Below, one piece after another: positions 18,721-28,843 of a stretch of DNA of 64,000 bases. The number at the start of each line of letters is the position of its first letter. The stretch's first letter is position 1. The position numbers and the translations under genes are program-made. This DNA is from Pseudomonas parasichuanensis (GTDB lineage Bacteria; Pseudomonadota; Gammaproteobacteria; Pseudomonadales; Pseudomonadaceae): positions 124,001 to 188,000 of the forward strand of contig NZ_BQHO01000008.1 in NCBI RefSeq assembly GCF_021601385.1, read 5' to 3'. The notes under the pieces are model-generated. The model was not told where the DNA came from, did no database searches, and saw nothing but the letters and a program-made list of their open reading frames with translations.

Positions 18721-20026
18721 AGGCGATGAAGCTGTAGACGATCGCCGACAGCGTGATCAAGCCAATCAACACGACGAACACATTCGACAGTTTGCCCGAG
18801 TACTGACGCAGCGCCGGCACCTTGTGCACCGCGTACATCGGCATCAGGAACAGCAGGCAGGCAATCACCGGGCCACCCAGGCCTTCGATCAGGCCAAGGA
18901 TGCTCGGGTTGAGCGTGGCCACCGCCCAGCAGGTCACCACCATGAACAGCGCCGTGGCACGCTCCAGGCGTTTGGCTGGCCAGACTTTGCCACGCCCACG
19001 CAGGCTCTTGACGATCATGCCCTGGAAGCCTTCACTGGCGCCGATGTAATGGCCCAGGAACGATTTGGTGATCGCCACCAGCGCGATCAATGGCGCGACA
19101 AAGGCGATCACCGGCGTCTGGAAGTGGTTGGCCAGGTACGACAGGATCGAGATGTTCTGCGCCTTGGCCTCAGCCAGGTTCTCTGGGCTCAGGGCCAGCA
19201 CGCAGCTGAAGCAGAAGAACATCACCGTCAGCACCATCATCACGTGGGCAGTGGCCAGGGTGCGGCCGCTCTTGCGGTCGGCGTCAACGCCGTAGCGATG
19301 CTTCTGGTCGACGGCAAAGGCCGAGATGATCGGTGAGTGGTTGAACGAGAACACCATCACCGGGATCGCCAACCACAAGGTCAGCAGCAGGTTCGAGGCA
19401 CTGAGGCCCTCATTGGCCTGGGCGAAGAACGCGCCGTTCCAGTTGGGGATCAGGCTCAACGCCAGCAACAGCAGCGAAGCGACGAAGGGGTAGACCAACA
19501 GGCTCATGGCCTTGACGATGAGCTGCTGGCCGCAGCGCACGATGATCATCAGGCCGCAGATCAGCAGCAGCGCCAGCAGCGCCCGGGGCGGCGCGCTGAT
19601 GTGCAACTGGTGTTCGAAGAAGCTGGTGAGGGTGTTGGTCAGCGCCACGCTGTACACCAGCAGGATCGGGAAGATGGCGAAGAAATACAGCAGGGTGATC
19701 AGCTTGCCGGCACCGACGCCGAAATGCTCTTCCACCACCTCGGTGATGTCCTCGCTGCCACCCTTGCGCCCGGACAGCACGAAGCGGGTCAGCGCGCGGT
19801 GGGCGAAGAAGGTCATGGGGAACGCCAGCAGCGCCAGGATCAGTAGCGGCCAGAAGCCACCGACGCCGGCGTTGATCGGCAGGAACAGGGTGCCGGCACC
19901 AATGGCGGTGCCATAGAGGCCCAGGGCCCAGGTGGTGTCGTGGCGGTTCCAGGTGGTCGAGCCTGCGGCCGTAGCCGGGGCAGCCGAATCCGCACGAAGG
20001 GTCGTGGTGCTTTGTACATCAGTCAT
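18719..20026 (-). CDS. sdaC: Serine transporter, HAAAP/SdaC family
   Basis: The 435-aa protein is an 11-TM amino-acid/proton symporter. It starts with a soluble tail and 'TWALGLYGTAIGAGTLFLPI', the conserved TM1 motif of the hydroxy/aromatic amino-acid permease family. 'FSFNHSPIISAFA' and 'SFLGHYIGASEGFQG' are SdaC/TdcC hallmarks. I chose the ATG at 20026 with AAGG upstream. It lies directly downstream of sdaA in the same direction, so serine import and deamination are linked, although a REP pair separates the genes. Confidence 0.9.
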   Translation of the reverse strand: MTDVQSTTTLRADSAAPATAAGSTTWNRHDTTWALGLYGTAIGAGTLFLPINAGVGGFWPLLILALLAFPMTFFAHRALTRFVLSGRKGGSEDITEVVEEHFGVGAGKLITLLYFFAIFPILLVYSVALTNTLTSFFEHQLHISAPPRALLALLLICGLMIIVRCGQQLIVKAMSLLVYPFVASLLLLALSLIPNWNGAFFAQANEGLSASNLLLTLWLAIPVMVFSFNHSPIISAFAVDQKHRYGVDADRKSGRTLATAHVMMVLTVMFFCFSCVLALSPENLAEAKAQNISILSYLANHFQTPVIAFVAPLIALVAITKSFLGHYIGASEGFQGMIVKSLRGRGKVWPAKRLERATALFMVVTCWAVATLNPSILGLIEGLGGPVIACLLFLMPMYAVHKVPALRQYSGKLSNVFVVLIGLITLSAIVYSFIA

Positions 20027-20134
20027 GGGTATCGCCTTGTAGTTGTTTTTGTCGCAGGTACAGCGGGTGTTGCAGTGTGGGTGTCGCCCCTGTGGAGCAA
20101 CTGTCTTGCTCAGAATCCGAAGCGCTGGCGCGTT

Positions 20135-20255
20135 CCCTGTAGGAGCGGCCTCGTGCCGCGAAAGGGCTGCGTAGCAGCCCCCGATATTGGCGTCACCACA
20201 TAGCTCGCGGGGCTGCTTCGCAGCCCTTTCGCGGCACAAGGCCGCTCCTACAGGG
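20135..20255. repeat. Inverted REP pair between sdaA and sdaC
   Basis: 'CCCTGTAGGAGCGGCCTCGTG' at 20135 is mirrored by a segment ending 'CACAAGGCCGCTCCTACAGG' plus G at 20255, with internal GGGCTGC/GCAGCCC hairpins. Such a structure between co-directional genes could stabilise or attenuate the message. Confidence 0.9.
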
Positions 20256-20278
20256 TCAAGTGCTTGCCTGTACCTGTA

Positions 20279-21655
<1,377 letters not shown>

Positions 21656-21801
21656 GCTAATGCCTGACCGTGGCAGCCATACAACGCGCACCACGGATCT
21701 CCGGAAAAATTGAACGGTATTACAAAGTTGGGCGATACTGACGCGCTCCGGTCGGCATGACCAACGAAAATTCCTACACAAGCCTTTAGCAGGACTAAAC
21801 A

Positions 21802-22749
21802 ATGAAGGGGCCACTCAACGGCCAGGTGTATGTCTGGCTGCATGTATTCGCCTGCGCGGCCCGACACTTGTCATTCACCCGCTGCGCAGAAGAGCTGCAC
21901 ATCACCCCCGGCGCCGTCAGCCAGCAGATGCGCCAGCTGGAAGAGCGCCTCGGCTACCGCCTGTTCCTGCGCCGAGCCCGCGGCGTAGAGTTGTCGGCCG
22001 AGGGCCAGCGCCTGGCGCAGACCGTGGCCGAGGCCTACGGCAGCATCGAGGCCGAGCTGCTACGCCTGGCTGCCGGCGAGATCCGGGGCACCTTGCGCCT
22101 GCGCTCGATCCCGTCGTTCCTGGCCAAATGGCTCACGCCGCGCCTGCCGCGCTTCCAGCAGCGTTACCCGGACATCGAGCTGCGCCTGGTGGCCGAGGAC
22201 AGCAACCAGGCTTTGCACCCGGATGACTTCGACCTGGCCATCGACCTCAACGACGGCAGCTACCCGGGCATGCTGTCCACCCCGCTGCTGGATGAACAGA
22301 TCTTCCCGGTCTGCTCCCCTGCACTGCTGCGCGGCCGCCCGCCGCTGCACGGGCCGACAGACCTTGTGCACTATCCGTTGCTGCACGACATCACCGCCTG
22401 GCGCGGCAGCTCGGAATACGCCGAGTGGGAGTTCTACCTGGACGGTATCGGCGCCGGCGGGCTGGACGTTCGCCGCGGCCACACCTTCAACCGCAACCAC
22501 CTGACCATCGAGGCGGCAATTGCCGGTGTCGGCGTGGCCATTGCCCGGCGCACCCTGCTCAACGATGAGCTTGAACGCGGCGCTTTGATCGTGCCGTTCG
22601 GCGTACCGATCGCCAACCACAAGCGCTACGTGCTGCACTACCCGCCCGGCGGGCTGACCCAGCCCGGCGCCCGGGCGGTGCATGACTGGTTGGTGGAGGA
22701 GGCGCAGGGGTTCAGGGCGTTGCACCCGTTGACACTGCCCCGCGCATGA
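21802..22749 (+). CDS. LysR-family regulator (GcvA/DsdC-like) beside the serine genes
   Basis: The 315-aa protein has an N-terminal helix-turn-helix ('[20 protein letters not shown]', '[19 protein letters not shown]') and a GcvA-type effector domain ('[20 protein letters not shown]'). It is divergent from sdaA, so control of serine deamination is likely by position. A following 150-bp region leads into an unrelated 81-aa protein gene. Confidence 0.85.
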   Translation: MKGPLNGQVYVWLHVFACAARHLSFTRCAEELHITPGAVSQQMRQLEERLGYRLFLRRARGVELSAEGQRLAQTVAEAYGSIEAELLRLAAGEIRGTLRLRSIPSFLAKWLTPRLPRFQQRYPDIELRLVAEDSNQALHPDDFDLAIDLNDGSYPGMLSTPLLDEQIFPVCSPALLRGRPPLHGPTDLVHYPLLHDITAWRGSSEYAEWEFYLDGIGAGGLDVRRGHTFNRNHLTIEAAIAGVGVAIARRTLLNDELERGALIVPFGVPIANHKRYVLHYPPGGLTQPGARAVHDWLVEEAQGFRALHPLTLPRA

Positions 22750-22773
22750 GGCCACCTGGGTATCCGCCATGAA

Positions 22774-22839
22774 GTTACGCCCTGTTACTTCGGCGCCTGC
22801 CTTGTAACTTAAGCCCCTGCCCACCACGCGCCTACAGTG
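22774..22839 (+). promoter_or_regulatory. Candidate regulated promoter upstream of the 81-aa protein gene
   Basis: GTTAC occurs at 22774 and again at 22784 (10-bp period), followed by GTAAC at 22804. CTACAGTG at 22832-22839 is a possible -10, 28 nt from the last motif. A comparable arrangement precedes the gene at 23342, which suggests a shared activator site. Confidence 0.4.
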
Positions 22840-22898
22840 TGCCCCTCGGCCTGCGCGCCGCGCCGTGCCGAGGCTCAACCCACACAGGAGGTGTAACC

Positions 22899-23144
22899 AT
22901 GCATTTCGTAACCGTCGAGAAGAACCAGGCCAGCGCGCCATCCGCGGAAGACCTCAAGAAAGCAATGATCCTGAGCAATGGCACGCCGGGCGAAGTCACA
23001 GGCAACAACAGCGCACGCACATTGACGTTCACCGGCGAGATCAGCCATACGACCTACGAAAACAAGCTCATCGAAGTGGCCAAGGGCAAGCGCACCAGTT
23101 GGAACTTCACCTGGGCCGACGCCAACGTTAAGAGCACGGCCTAA
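22899..23144 (+). CDS. Uncharacterised 81-aa protein
   Basis: I do not recognise this protein. It has no signal peptide or membrane segment. The second half looks beta-rich ('ARTLTFTGEISHTTYENKLI', 'SWNFTWADANVKST'). AGGAGG lies close before the ATG and a strong terminator follows, so it is expressed alone. The upstream region shares GTWAC motifs with the promoter of the next gene, and the nearby TolB-like regulator may control both. Its compact, soluble, secretion-signal-free form is compatible with a small cytosolic or non-classically released protein. Confidence 0.7.
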   Translation: MHFVTVEKNQASAPSAEDLKKAMILSNGTPGEVTGNNSARTLTFTGEISHTTYENKLIEVAKGKRTSWNFTWADANVKSTA

Positions 23145-23169
23145 GCCTTGCTTGCGTACTTGCACGAGT

Positions 23170-23200
23170 AACAAGGGCCGCATTGCGGCCCTTGTTCATT
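23170..23200 (+). terminator. Terminator after the 81-aa protein gene
   Basis: AACAAGGGCCG at 23170-23180 pairs with CGGCCCTTGTT at 23186-23196, followed by a short T-containing tail. It isolates the 81-aa gene from the next. Confidence 0.85.
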
Positions 23201-23229
23201 GGAATGGGCGGCATCACAGCCACTGCCTT

Positions 23230-23274
23230 GTAACACCGTGATACTTCACCGGCTCTCCTGCCCTGCCTAGAGTG
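23230..23274 (+). promoter_or_regulatory. Candidate regulated promoter upstream of the 251-aa protein gene
   Basis: GTAAC at 23230 and GATAC at 23240 form a 10-bp-period repeat, and CTAGAGTG lies at 23267-23274, 27 nt after the second motif. This mirrors the arrangement at 22774-22839. Confidence 0.4.
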
Positions 23275-23341
23275 GCCTGGTCGACACGCCGGCACAGGCC
23301 GGAATTCGGCAATCATCACTCAACAAGGACAGAGGGACACC

Positions 23342-24097
23342 ATGAGCAATTCGAATGCCGCAAGCAAACAACAGCTCGCCGTCGCCCAGCAGCGCCAGGA
23401 ACAGGTGCAACAAGCGGTCAAGGCCCTGCTTGGCCGAACCCAGCCCCTGGAGCAAAGCCACTACGCCAATCTGTTCCGCACCATCACCGATGCCGTTACC
23501 AAATCGGTGAACATCCAGATTGCCGCCGATGACCTGCGGACTCTCAAGGACGGGAAGTACAAGCTGTGCTTCGCCAAGAAGGTCGGAGACGCTGCGTACA
23601 ACGTGGTCTGGCAGTCCTACGACAAGTACCTGATGAACAACACTTTCAGCTGGACGCCCCAGTACCAGCTGTTTGGCACCAACACCTTCCAGGACAATGT
23701 CACGGTGACCACGGCCACCAATATCGTCACCATCGGCCTCGGGCAACAATCGATCCTCGACGATGCAGGCATACTCGGGGCGCCTTCCACCGGCGGACCG
23801 GAAACGGCGGTCACCTTGATCAACAAGTACGGTTCGATCCATCCGGGCGTCAACCAGCTGTCCACCGGCATCGACGGCAAGCAGGTGAGCACGCCGATCT
23901 ACGTGGCCACCAGTGCGGTCGTACAGGGCAGCACCAGCCTCACGCCGAAGGAAAGCATCCTGGTGTGGTTCCAACAGGACGTGCAGACCAGCACCATGTT
24001 CAGCAGCTCACGCTCCAATGCCCAGGAGATCGACCTGACCTTCGCCAACAGCGCTACCTACATGTACTCCGACCAGAAGTGGATCATCCCTTCCTGA
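23342..24097 (+). CDS. Uncharacterised 251-aa soluble protein
   Basis: I do not recognise the family. The protein has no signal peptide or hydrophobic helix. Residues 1-45 are Gln/Ala-rich and probably helical; the rest is beta-rich with many Thr, Ser and Asn ('FSWTPQYQLFGTNTFQDNVT', 'TATNIVTIGLGQQSILDDAG', 'ESILVWFQQDVQTSTMFSSS'). The amphipathic strands in that part recall lectin-like or pore-forming beta proteins, but no motif proves this. A 3' terminator separates it from a converging regulator gene. Confidence 0.7.
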   Translation: MSNSNAASKQQLAVAQQRQEQVQQAVKALLGRTQPLEQSHYANLFRTITDAVTKSVNIQIAADDLRTLKDGKYKLCFAKKVGDAAYNVVWQSYDKYLMNNTFSWTPQYQLFGTNTFQDNVTVTTATNIVTIGLGQQSILDDAGILGAPSTGGPETAVTLINKYGSIHPGVNQLSTGIDGKQVSTPIYVATSAVVQGSTSLTPKESILVWFQQDVQTSTMFSSSRSNAQEIDLTFANSATYMYSDQKWIIPS

Positions 24098-24104
24098 GCC
24101 TTGG

Positions 24105-24129
24105 CCGCCGGGGTACGCCCCGGCGGTTT
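24105..24129. terminator. Terminator between the 251-aa gene and the converging regulator
   Basis: CCGCCGGGG at 24105-24113 pairs with CCCCGGCGG at 24118-24126 across a 4-nt loop, followed by TTT. Confidence 0.85.
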
Positions 24130-24134
24130 CACCC

Positions 24135-24911
24135 CTAATGCCGGGTGAAGCGCACGACCAGGCTGCGGCAGATGGCCTCGGCCAGGTCCTGCTCGGTGTC
24201 GATCAGCAACGGCCCACTGCGGTCGAAGCGGGCCGACCAGAACAGGCTGCCCGCCCCCACATCCACCACCCGCACCGCCACCCGCACCCGGTTGGCTTCG
24301 GCCCTGACGCTGCCCTCCAGCACATAGGCAGGCTCATCCATCGGACCGCTTGCGACGGGCACACCACGCGGCAGGCGGACACGCACAGAGGCGTTGCCAA
24401 GCGCATGGAACAGCAGGTCGCACAACTCTTCACTCAAGCCCCTGGCAAACACACCGCCCAGACTGGTCAGGCAACTGAACGGCCTCACGTACAGCACTGC
24501 CGGCCGGCAATCGACCAAGGGCCTGTCCTGTGGCACGCAACACAAACGGTAACCGCCCGGCGGCACGCTCAGGCGCAGCGCTTCATGTACCCCAAGGGTT
24601 GCGTAATAGGCAGCGAGCTTGCGTCGCAGGCGGCCGACCTGCACCCGTACCACCGGGTCGTCGCCGGTGCAGTACACCGCCGGATCACGGCGAAACACCG
24701 CGATGCCGATATCGTATTCGCTGGGGCTATGCTCGCCTTCCTGCTGGCTGTGCTGGGCCAGGTAGCTGAGCAGGCTGCCCAGGCGTCGCGACCTGACAAA
24801 CAACGGGCTGGCCAGCAACCCATCGACAGCGCCTTGCAGTTCACCGGCAAGCTTCGTCAATTTGCGCGCAGGGGTGTGCACGCAAGCCTTGTTCGTTCGC
24901 TTGATGACCAT
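24135..24911 (-). CDS. Winged-helix regulator with a TolB/FlgO-like domain
   Basis: The 258-aa protein has a winged helix (about residues 25-125) with 'DDPVVRVQVGRLRRKLAAYY' and 'LSVPPGGYRL', the DNA-binding motif seen at the front of many adenylate-cyclase/TolB-type regulators. Residues about 135-255 match the TolB-like/FlgO domain ('YVRPFSCLTSLGGVFARGLS', 'YVLEGSVRAEANRVRVAVRV', 'DTEQDLAEAICRSL'). No cyclase, TPR or membrane segment follows, so it is a short form. It converges on the 251-aa gene and is the best local candidate to control the GTWAC promoters. The input signal is unknown. Confidence 0.7.
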   Translation of the reverse strand: MVIKRTNKACVHTPARKLTKLAGELQGAVDGLLASPLFVRSRRLGSLLSYLAQHSQQEGEHSPSEYDIGIAVFRRDPAVYCTGDDPVVRVQVGRLRRKLAAYYATLGVHEALRLSVPPGGYRLCCVPQDRPLVDCRPAVLYVRPFSCLTSLGGVFARGLSEELCDLLFHALGNASVRVRLPRGVPVASGPMDEPAYVLEGSVRAEANRVRVAVRVVDVGAGSLFWSARFDRSGPLLIDTEQDLAEAICRSLVVRFTRH

Positions 24912-25076
24912 CGACCTGCGTCTCCTTGCAGGACACGGCCGGTCCAGGCTACGGACCGACCATGGTAGGGCCTTTCATCCTTGAAGGGGCGAACCGGCCA
25001 ATGCAGGCAGGTCGCCATCACCGGGGCAAGTGTAGTGCTGCGTGCGCGGATGTGTGACCGGCCGCCTGCCCGTTGG

Positions 25077-26495
25077 TCAGTAGGCGTGCTTGCCGGTGAA
25101 CGCATTGAGCGTACGCACCAGAATCACGAAGTCGAGCCACAGCGACCAGTTGTTGATGTATTCGATATCGGAGTTCACGCGCTGGACCATCTGCGCGATG
25201 TCCTTGGTTTCCCCCCTGAAACCACGCACCTGGGCCAGGCCAGTCATGCCGGGCTTGATGTTGTGGCGGGCAAAGTAGTCGACGATGTCCTGGGAGTATT
25301 GCGTGTCGTGTTGCAGTGCATGCGGGCGCGGGCCCACCAGCGACATCTCGCCGGTCAGCACGTTGAACAGCTGGGGCAGCTCATCCAGGCTGGTACGGCG
25401 GATGAAGGCGCCCACCCGGGTCAGCCGCGGGTCGTTCTTCTGGGCCTGCTGGAGCACGCCGGCCTCGGGTTGGTGCACATGCATGCTCCTGAACTTCCAG
25501 ATACGGAACGTCTCGCCGGTCCAGCCCATGCGCGCCTGGCGGAAAAACACTGGCCCTGGGCTGTCGAGCTTGATTACCAGGGCGACCACCAGCAGTACCG
25601 GCGAAATGCACAGCAGGATGAGCGCCGCCAGCACCCGGTCCTCGACGTTCTTGAGGAACAGGCTCATGCCGGTCAATGGTGTTTCGGACAGGGTCAGTAC
25701 CGGAATGCCGGCGATTTCGCGAACGCTGTGGTTGATCAGGCGCAGCGAGAAGATATCCGGCACCCAATTCACGGCAATGCACTTTTCCAGCAGTTTCAGG
25801 TAGATATCGTTGATCACTTCGGAGCCGCCGAGTGGCGTCACCAGGTACACCGTGCGTATGGCGTGCTGCGCGACAATCTCGTCGAGCTTGGAAATATGCC
25901 CAAGTACCGGCGGGCCCTGCTGCCCGTCCGTCCGCTGCGCTGCATCGGCTTCGTCAAACAGCACGCACCCCACCACCCGCTCGCCGAACCAGGGGTTGTT
26001 GCTGATTTTGCGGTACAGGAAATCCGCCAGTTCACCGTTGCCGATGATCAAGGCGTTTTCCATGCGGTACGCGTGGGCCATGAAGCGTTTCTGCACTTCG
26101 CGCACGGCAATGTGCAGGAATAGCTGGACGAAATAACCGATGACGAACAGCTCCCCGACCAGCAGCCGTGAATACGATTCGCTCTGTTTGGTGAGAAACG
26201 CCATCACCACCAGGAAGCAGAACGTCGCCGACCAGGCCTTGAACAACCTGAACGCCTTGACTGTCAGGCCGACGTTGGTGCGGTAGATGGCGTAGTGGTC
26301 GTAGATCACCGCCAGCGCGCCGATCAGCAACAGCAGCATGATCACGTAGTCGGAGGTGATGTAGCCAAACTGTTCGTAGATCAGGTACCAGGCGACACCG
26401 GTCACCGCAATACCGTCAAGGCCCGCCTGCACGGCGTTGCTGACGTTGCTTCTGCGCTGGAGCACGGGACGACTGCTTCTGGGTTCCAAAACCAT
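25077..26495 (-). CDS. Undecaprenyl-phosphate glucose phosphotransferase (WcaJ type), start of EPS assembly
   Basis: The 472-aa enzyme transfers a hexose-1-phosphate, probably glucose, onto undecaprenyl phosphate to begin the repeat unit. It has four N-terminal TM helices (about residues 25-150), a CoA-binding-like domain ('ALIIGNGELADFLYRKI'), a fifth TM/re-entrant helix (about 288-308) and the bacterial sugar transferase core: 'IWKFRSMHVH', 'RVGAFIRRTSLDELPQLFNV', 'SLVGPRPHA'. It is the last gene of the minus-strand EPS run, but a 387-bp gap before it suggests its own promoter. Confidence 0.92.
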   Translation of the reverse strand: MVLEPRSSRPVLQRRSNVSNAVQAGLDGIAVTGVAWYLIYEQFGYITSDYVIMLLLLIGALAVIYDHYAIYRTNVGLTVKAFRLFKAWSATFCFLVVMAFLTKQSESYSRLLVGELFVIGYFVQLFLHIAVREVQKRFMAHAYRMENALIIGNGELADFLYRKISNNPWFGERVVGCVLFDEADAAQRTDGQQGPPVLGHISKLDEIVAQHAIRTVYLVTPLGGSEVINDIYLKLLEKCIAVNWVPDIFSLRLINHSVREIAGIPVLTLSETPLTGMSLFLKNVEDRVLAALILLCISPVLLVVALVIKLDSPGPVFFRQARMGWTGETFRIWKFRSMHVHQPEAGVLQQAQKNDPRLTRVGAFIRRTSLDELPQLFNVLTGEMSLVGPRPHALQHDTQYSQDIVDYFARHNIKPGMTGLAQVRGFRGETKDIAQMVQRVNSDIEYINNWSLWLDFVILVRTLNAFTGKHAY

Positions 26496-26882
26496 TGTCA
26501 GGCCTCATCAATGTGAGCGTGGCGAACACCGTTGCATCAGGCTGAACACACTGGCAAAGCAACGGTTGCAGTGGCCGGCCCGCCTGGGGCATCGGCGTGG
26601 TCACTGGCAATAGCCGTCGCACCCCGGCGAGCCTGCCAGGGGTGTATTTCACTGCGGTGATTGAGGTGCCACTGGTGGCGAACGCGAGCGCGCACTGTCG
26701 ATCCCTGCATGCGGCAAGACCCCCTGTGTCAAGAGCCCGCCTGAGCGTCCGGCCACCACGATGGCGTTCATTCAGGGGCTGCTACTGCTATTCGCCTGTT
26801 TATTGTTGTTGCTGTCTGGCGGCGATTGATATCACTGTAGCAGTAGTGCGCCATCGGTGCGGCACGCCACCCCTTGGCCCGC
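26496..26882. other. Intergenic region of the EPS operon before the WcaJ-type gene
   Basis: The region is GC-rich to about 26,760 and then AT-richer. CTACTGCTA at 26782-26790 and TAGCAGTAG at 26838-26846 form a perfect 9-bp inverted repeat around an AT-rich core, a candidate operator or promoter zone for the minus-strand gene. A 22-codon plus-strand ORF at 26761-26829 encodes a hydrophobic peptide but lacks a ribosome site. No other gene is supported. Confidence 0.5.
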
Positions 26883-27656
26883 TCAGGGGTCACTGTCCGG
26901 CACACCGGAACGGGCTGTGCCAGGCTTCCTGCTGAAGGCCAGGGTACGCAATACAAACAAGGGGTTACCCAATACGTATCGGCCGAACAAGCGCCTGGGT
27001 TCCTGCAGCAGGCGGTACAGCCATTCCATGCCCAGCCGCCGTACCCAGCGTGGCGCCCGCGTCACCCCGCCCCCCAGAAAGTCCAGGATCGCCCCGCCGC
27101 ACACGATCAGGCACGGCCCGGCAACGGCCATCAGCCGGGCGGCAACCAGTTCCTGCCTGGGCATGCCCATGCCCAGCACGATGAGCTCGGGTTTCTGCTC
27201 ACGGGCAAGCTGCAGGTAGGTCTGCACATCGGCAAAACCATCGTGCACCGATACAGGCAGCACCCCGAAGCGGGCTTCGCAGTGCTGCGCCGCCTGGGCC
27301 AGAGCAGGCTCGCGGGTGCCCCACAGGGCTACCCGTCGGCCTTCGAAGGCCGCCAGCAGGCGGGGGATGAAATCGGTGCCGTTCATGTTCAACCCCGGGG
27401 CAAGGCCCAGACGGCGGTACAGCAGCCCCATGCCCGAACCGTCTCGCAGCAACACGTCGGCAGCCACCAGCGCTTCATGAAATTCACCGTTACCCGCCAC
27501 CAGGTTCATGCCGTGGGCATTGACAAAGCCGAGTACGGTGGGCGCTTGCGGTGACGACAAGGTATCGAGCAGCCGTTGCTCATCAGCCGCGTCAGCCACC
27601 ACCTGCAAATTGTCGACGACGCAGGCCCAGCGCCGTTGCCATGCACGATCTGCCAT
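26883..27656 (-). CDS. WecG/TagA/CpsF-family glycosyltransferase
   Basis: The 257-aa protein is a GT26-type transferase that adds a sugar (ManNAc or related) to a lipid-linked intermediate. Family signatures are 'NAHGMNLV', 'GLNMNGTDFIP', 'ALWGTREP', 'IVLGMGMPRQE' and 'GGAILDFLGGGVTRAPRWV'. It overlaps the stop of the upstream GT2 gene by one base (TGATG), so it is translationally coupled. The long C-terminus with Arg-rich segments may touch the membrane. Confidence 0.9.
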   Translation of the reverse strand: MADRAWQRRWACVVDNLQVVADAADEQRLLDTLSSPQAPTVLGFVNAHGMNLVAGNGEFHEALVAADVLLRDGSGMGLLYRRLGLAPGLNMNGTDFIPRLLAAFEGRRVALWGTREPALAQAAQHCEARFGVLPVSVHDGFADVQTYLQLAREQKPELIVLGMGMPRQELVAARLMAVAGPCLIVCGGAILDFLGGGVTRAPRWVRRLGMEWLYRLLQEPRRLFGRYVLGNPLFVLRTLAFSRKPGTARSGVPDSDP

Positions 27657-28843
27657 CAGCTTTCATCCCGTTTCGAACGTACCCATTCCACCTGGCGTCG
27701 GACCAGAAACCCCAGGTACAGCGGGATCTTCTTCGCCGCGTAACAGGGCGCATACAGCAATACCGAAAAGGGCATCTGCTCGCGGCAGAAGCGCGCCCAG
27801 GCCAGCAGCACCGCACTCCCCAGTAGCACCACGGCCAAGGTGGCCAGCATTGCGGGGAGCAACACGCCAAACACCGCATACGCCAACCAGGTAATGCCGA
27901 GCAATGCCATCAATGTCAGCACCAGCAGGGCCAGCGGCGGTACCAGCAAGTCCATGGCCATGGCCAGCAAGCGCCCGTTGCGCCGGGCCAGCGCGCCCAG
28001 CAGCAGCCGGGGAGCGTCGGCCAGCAGTACGCCTAGGTGGCCATGTTCCCAGCGAGTACGCTGGATGGCCAAACCTTCGTCGCTGCCTGGAAACTGGCTG
28101 TAGACCTGAGCCTGCGGGCAGAACAAGGGGGGTTTGCCGTTGCGGCACAGGTCCAGCCCCAGCTTCAGGTCTTCGACGAGGTGCCCGTTGGCCAGGTCGA
28201 TCTGCGCCAGGTCGCGCCACTGGAATGCCATGCCGGAGCCCATGAGCTGGCAAGGCAGGCCCAGCCACGCCCAGCCACGCGGACGCACCAGGTTTTTTAC
28301 TCGCCAGGCAAACTCGGCGATCTGTACTTTCAGCCCGGCACCCGCTGGCGCATGCATCAGGTAGAGGGCTTGCACCGGTCGCGCTGCTGCGCTGCAGCAA
28401 CGCGTCAAATACTCGATAGCGCCCTTGTCCGCCAGGCAGTCGGCGTCGATTACGATCAGCACCTGCGGCGGGTCGTCCGCCAGGTGGCGCACACCGCAAT
28501 CCAGTGCGTAACCCTTGCCTCGCAACTGCTCATTCTGCCGCTCGACCACCTGCGCGCCAGCCTGCAGGGCAAGCGCGGCGGTGTCATCGCTGCAGTTGTC
28601 CGCCACCACCAGCAGGCGATCACCCTCGGCCAGTTGCGGGGTAATGCTGGCGAGGGTGGCACCAATGACCGAGGCCTCGTTGTGCGCCGGTACCAGCACA
28701 GCCACCCGTGCCCGCTTGCCTGTGGCCAGCGGCAGCTGCCTGGCGGGCAGGCTGCCCAGCAACACCTGGACGAACAGCACCAGCACCGGTAACAGGATCA
28801 GCAGCGCTGCGGCGGCCAACAGCCAGCTCAGTAGGATAATCAT
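27656..28843 (-). CDS. Membrane glycosyltransferase, family 2
   Basis: The 395-aa protein has an N-terminal TM helix (residues 3-30), a GT-A domain with 'VLVPAHNEASVIGATLASI', the D-x-D motif 'VIDADCLADKG', and 'QRTRWEHGHLG' (Q-x-x-R-W), then three or more C-terminal TM helices. This is the processive GT2 form. It probably extends the EPS repeat on the cytoplasmic face. It overlaps the GT4 gene upstream by ATGA and the WecG gene downstream by one base. Confidence 0.88.
   Translation of the reverse strand: MIILLSWLLAAAALLILLPVLVLFVQVLLGSLPARQLPLATGKRARVAVLVPAHNEASVIGATLASITPQLAEGDRLLVVADNCSDDTAALALQAGAQVVERQNEQLRGKGYALDCGVRHLADDPPQVLIVIDADCLADKGAIEYLTRCCSAAARPVQALYLMHAPAGAGLKVQIAEFAWRVKNLVRPRGWAWLGLPCQLMGSGMAFQWRDLAQIDLANGHLVEDLKLGLDLCRNGKPPLFCPQAQVYSQFPGSDEGLAIQRTRWEHGHLGVLLADAPRLLLGALARRNGRLLAMAMDLLVPPLALLVLTLMALLGITWLAYAVFGVLLPAMLATLAVVLLGSAVLLAWARFCREQMPFSVLLYAPCYAAKKIPLYLGFLVRRQVEWVRSKRDES

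Noticed and set aside
26761-26829. 22-codon hydrophobic ORF opposite the EPS operon
   Set aside because: There is no ribosome site; its hydrophobic codons may simply reflect the T-rich intergenic DNA. Kept only as a remark.
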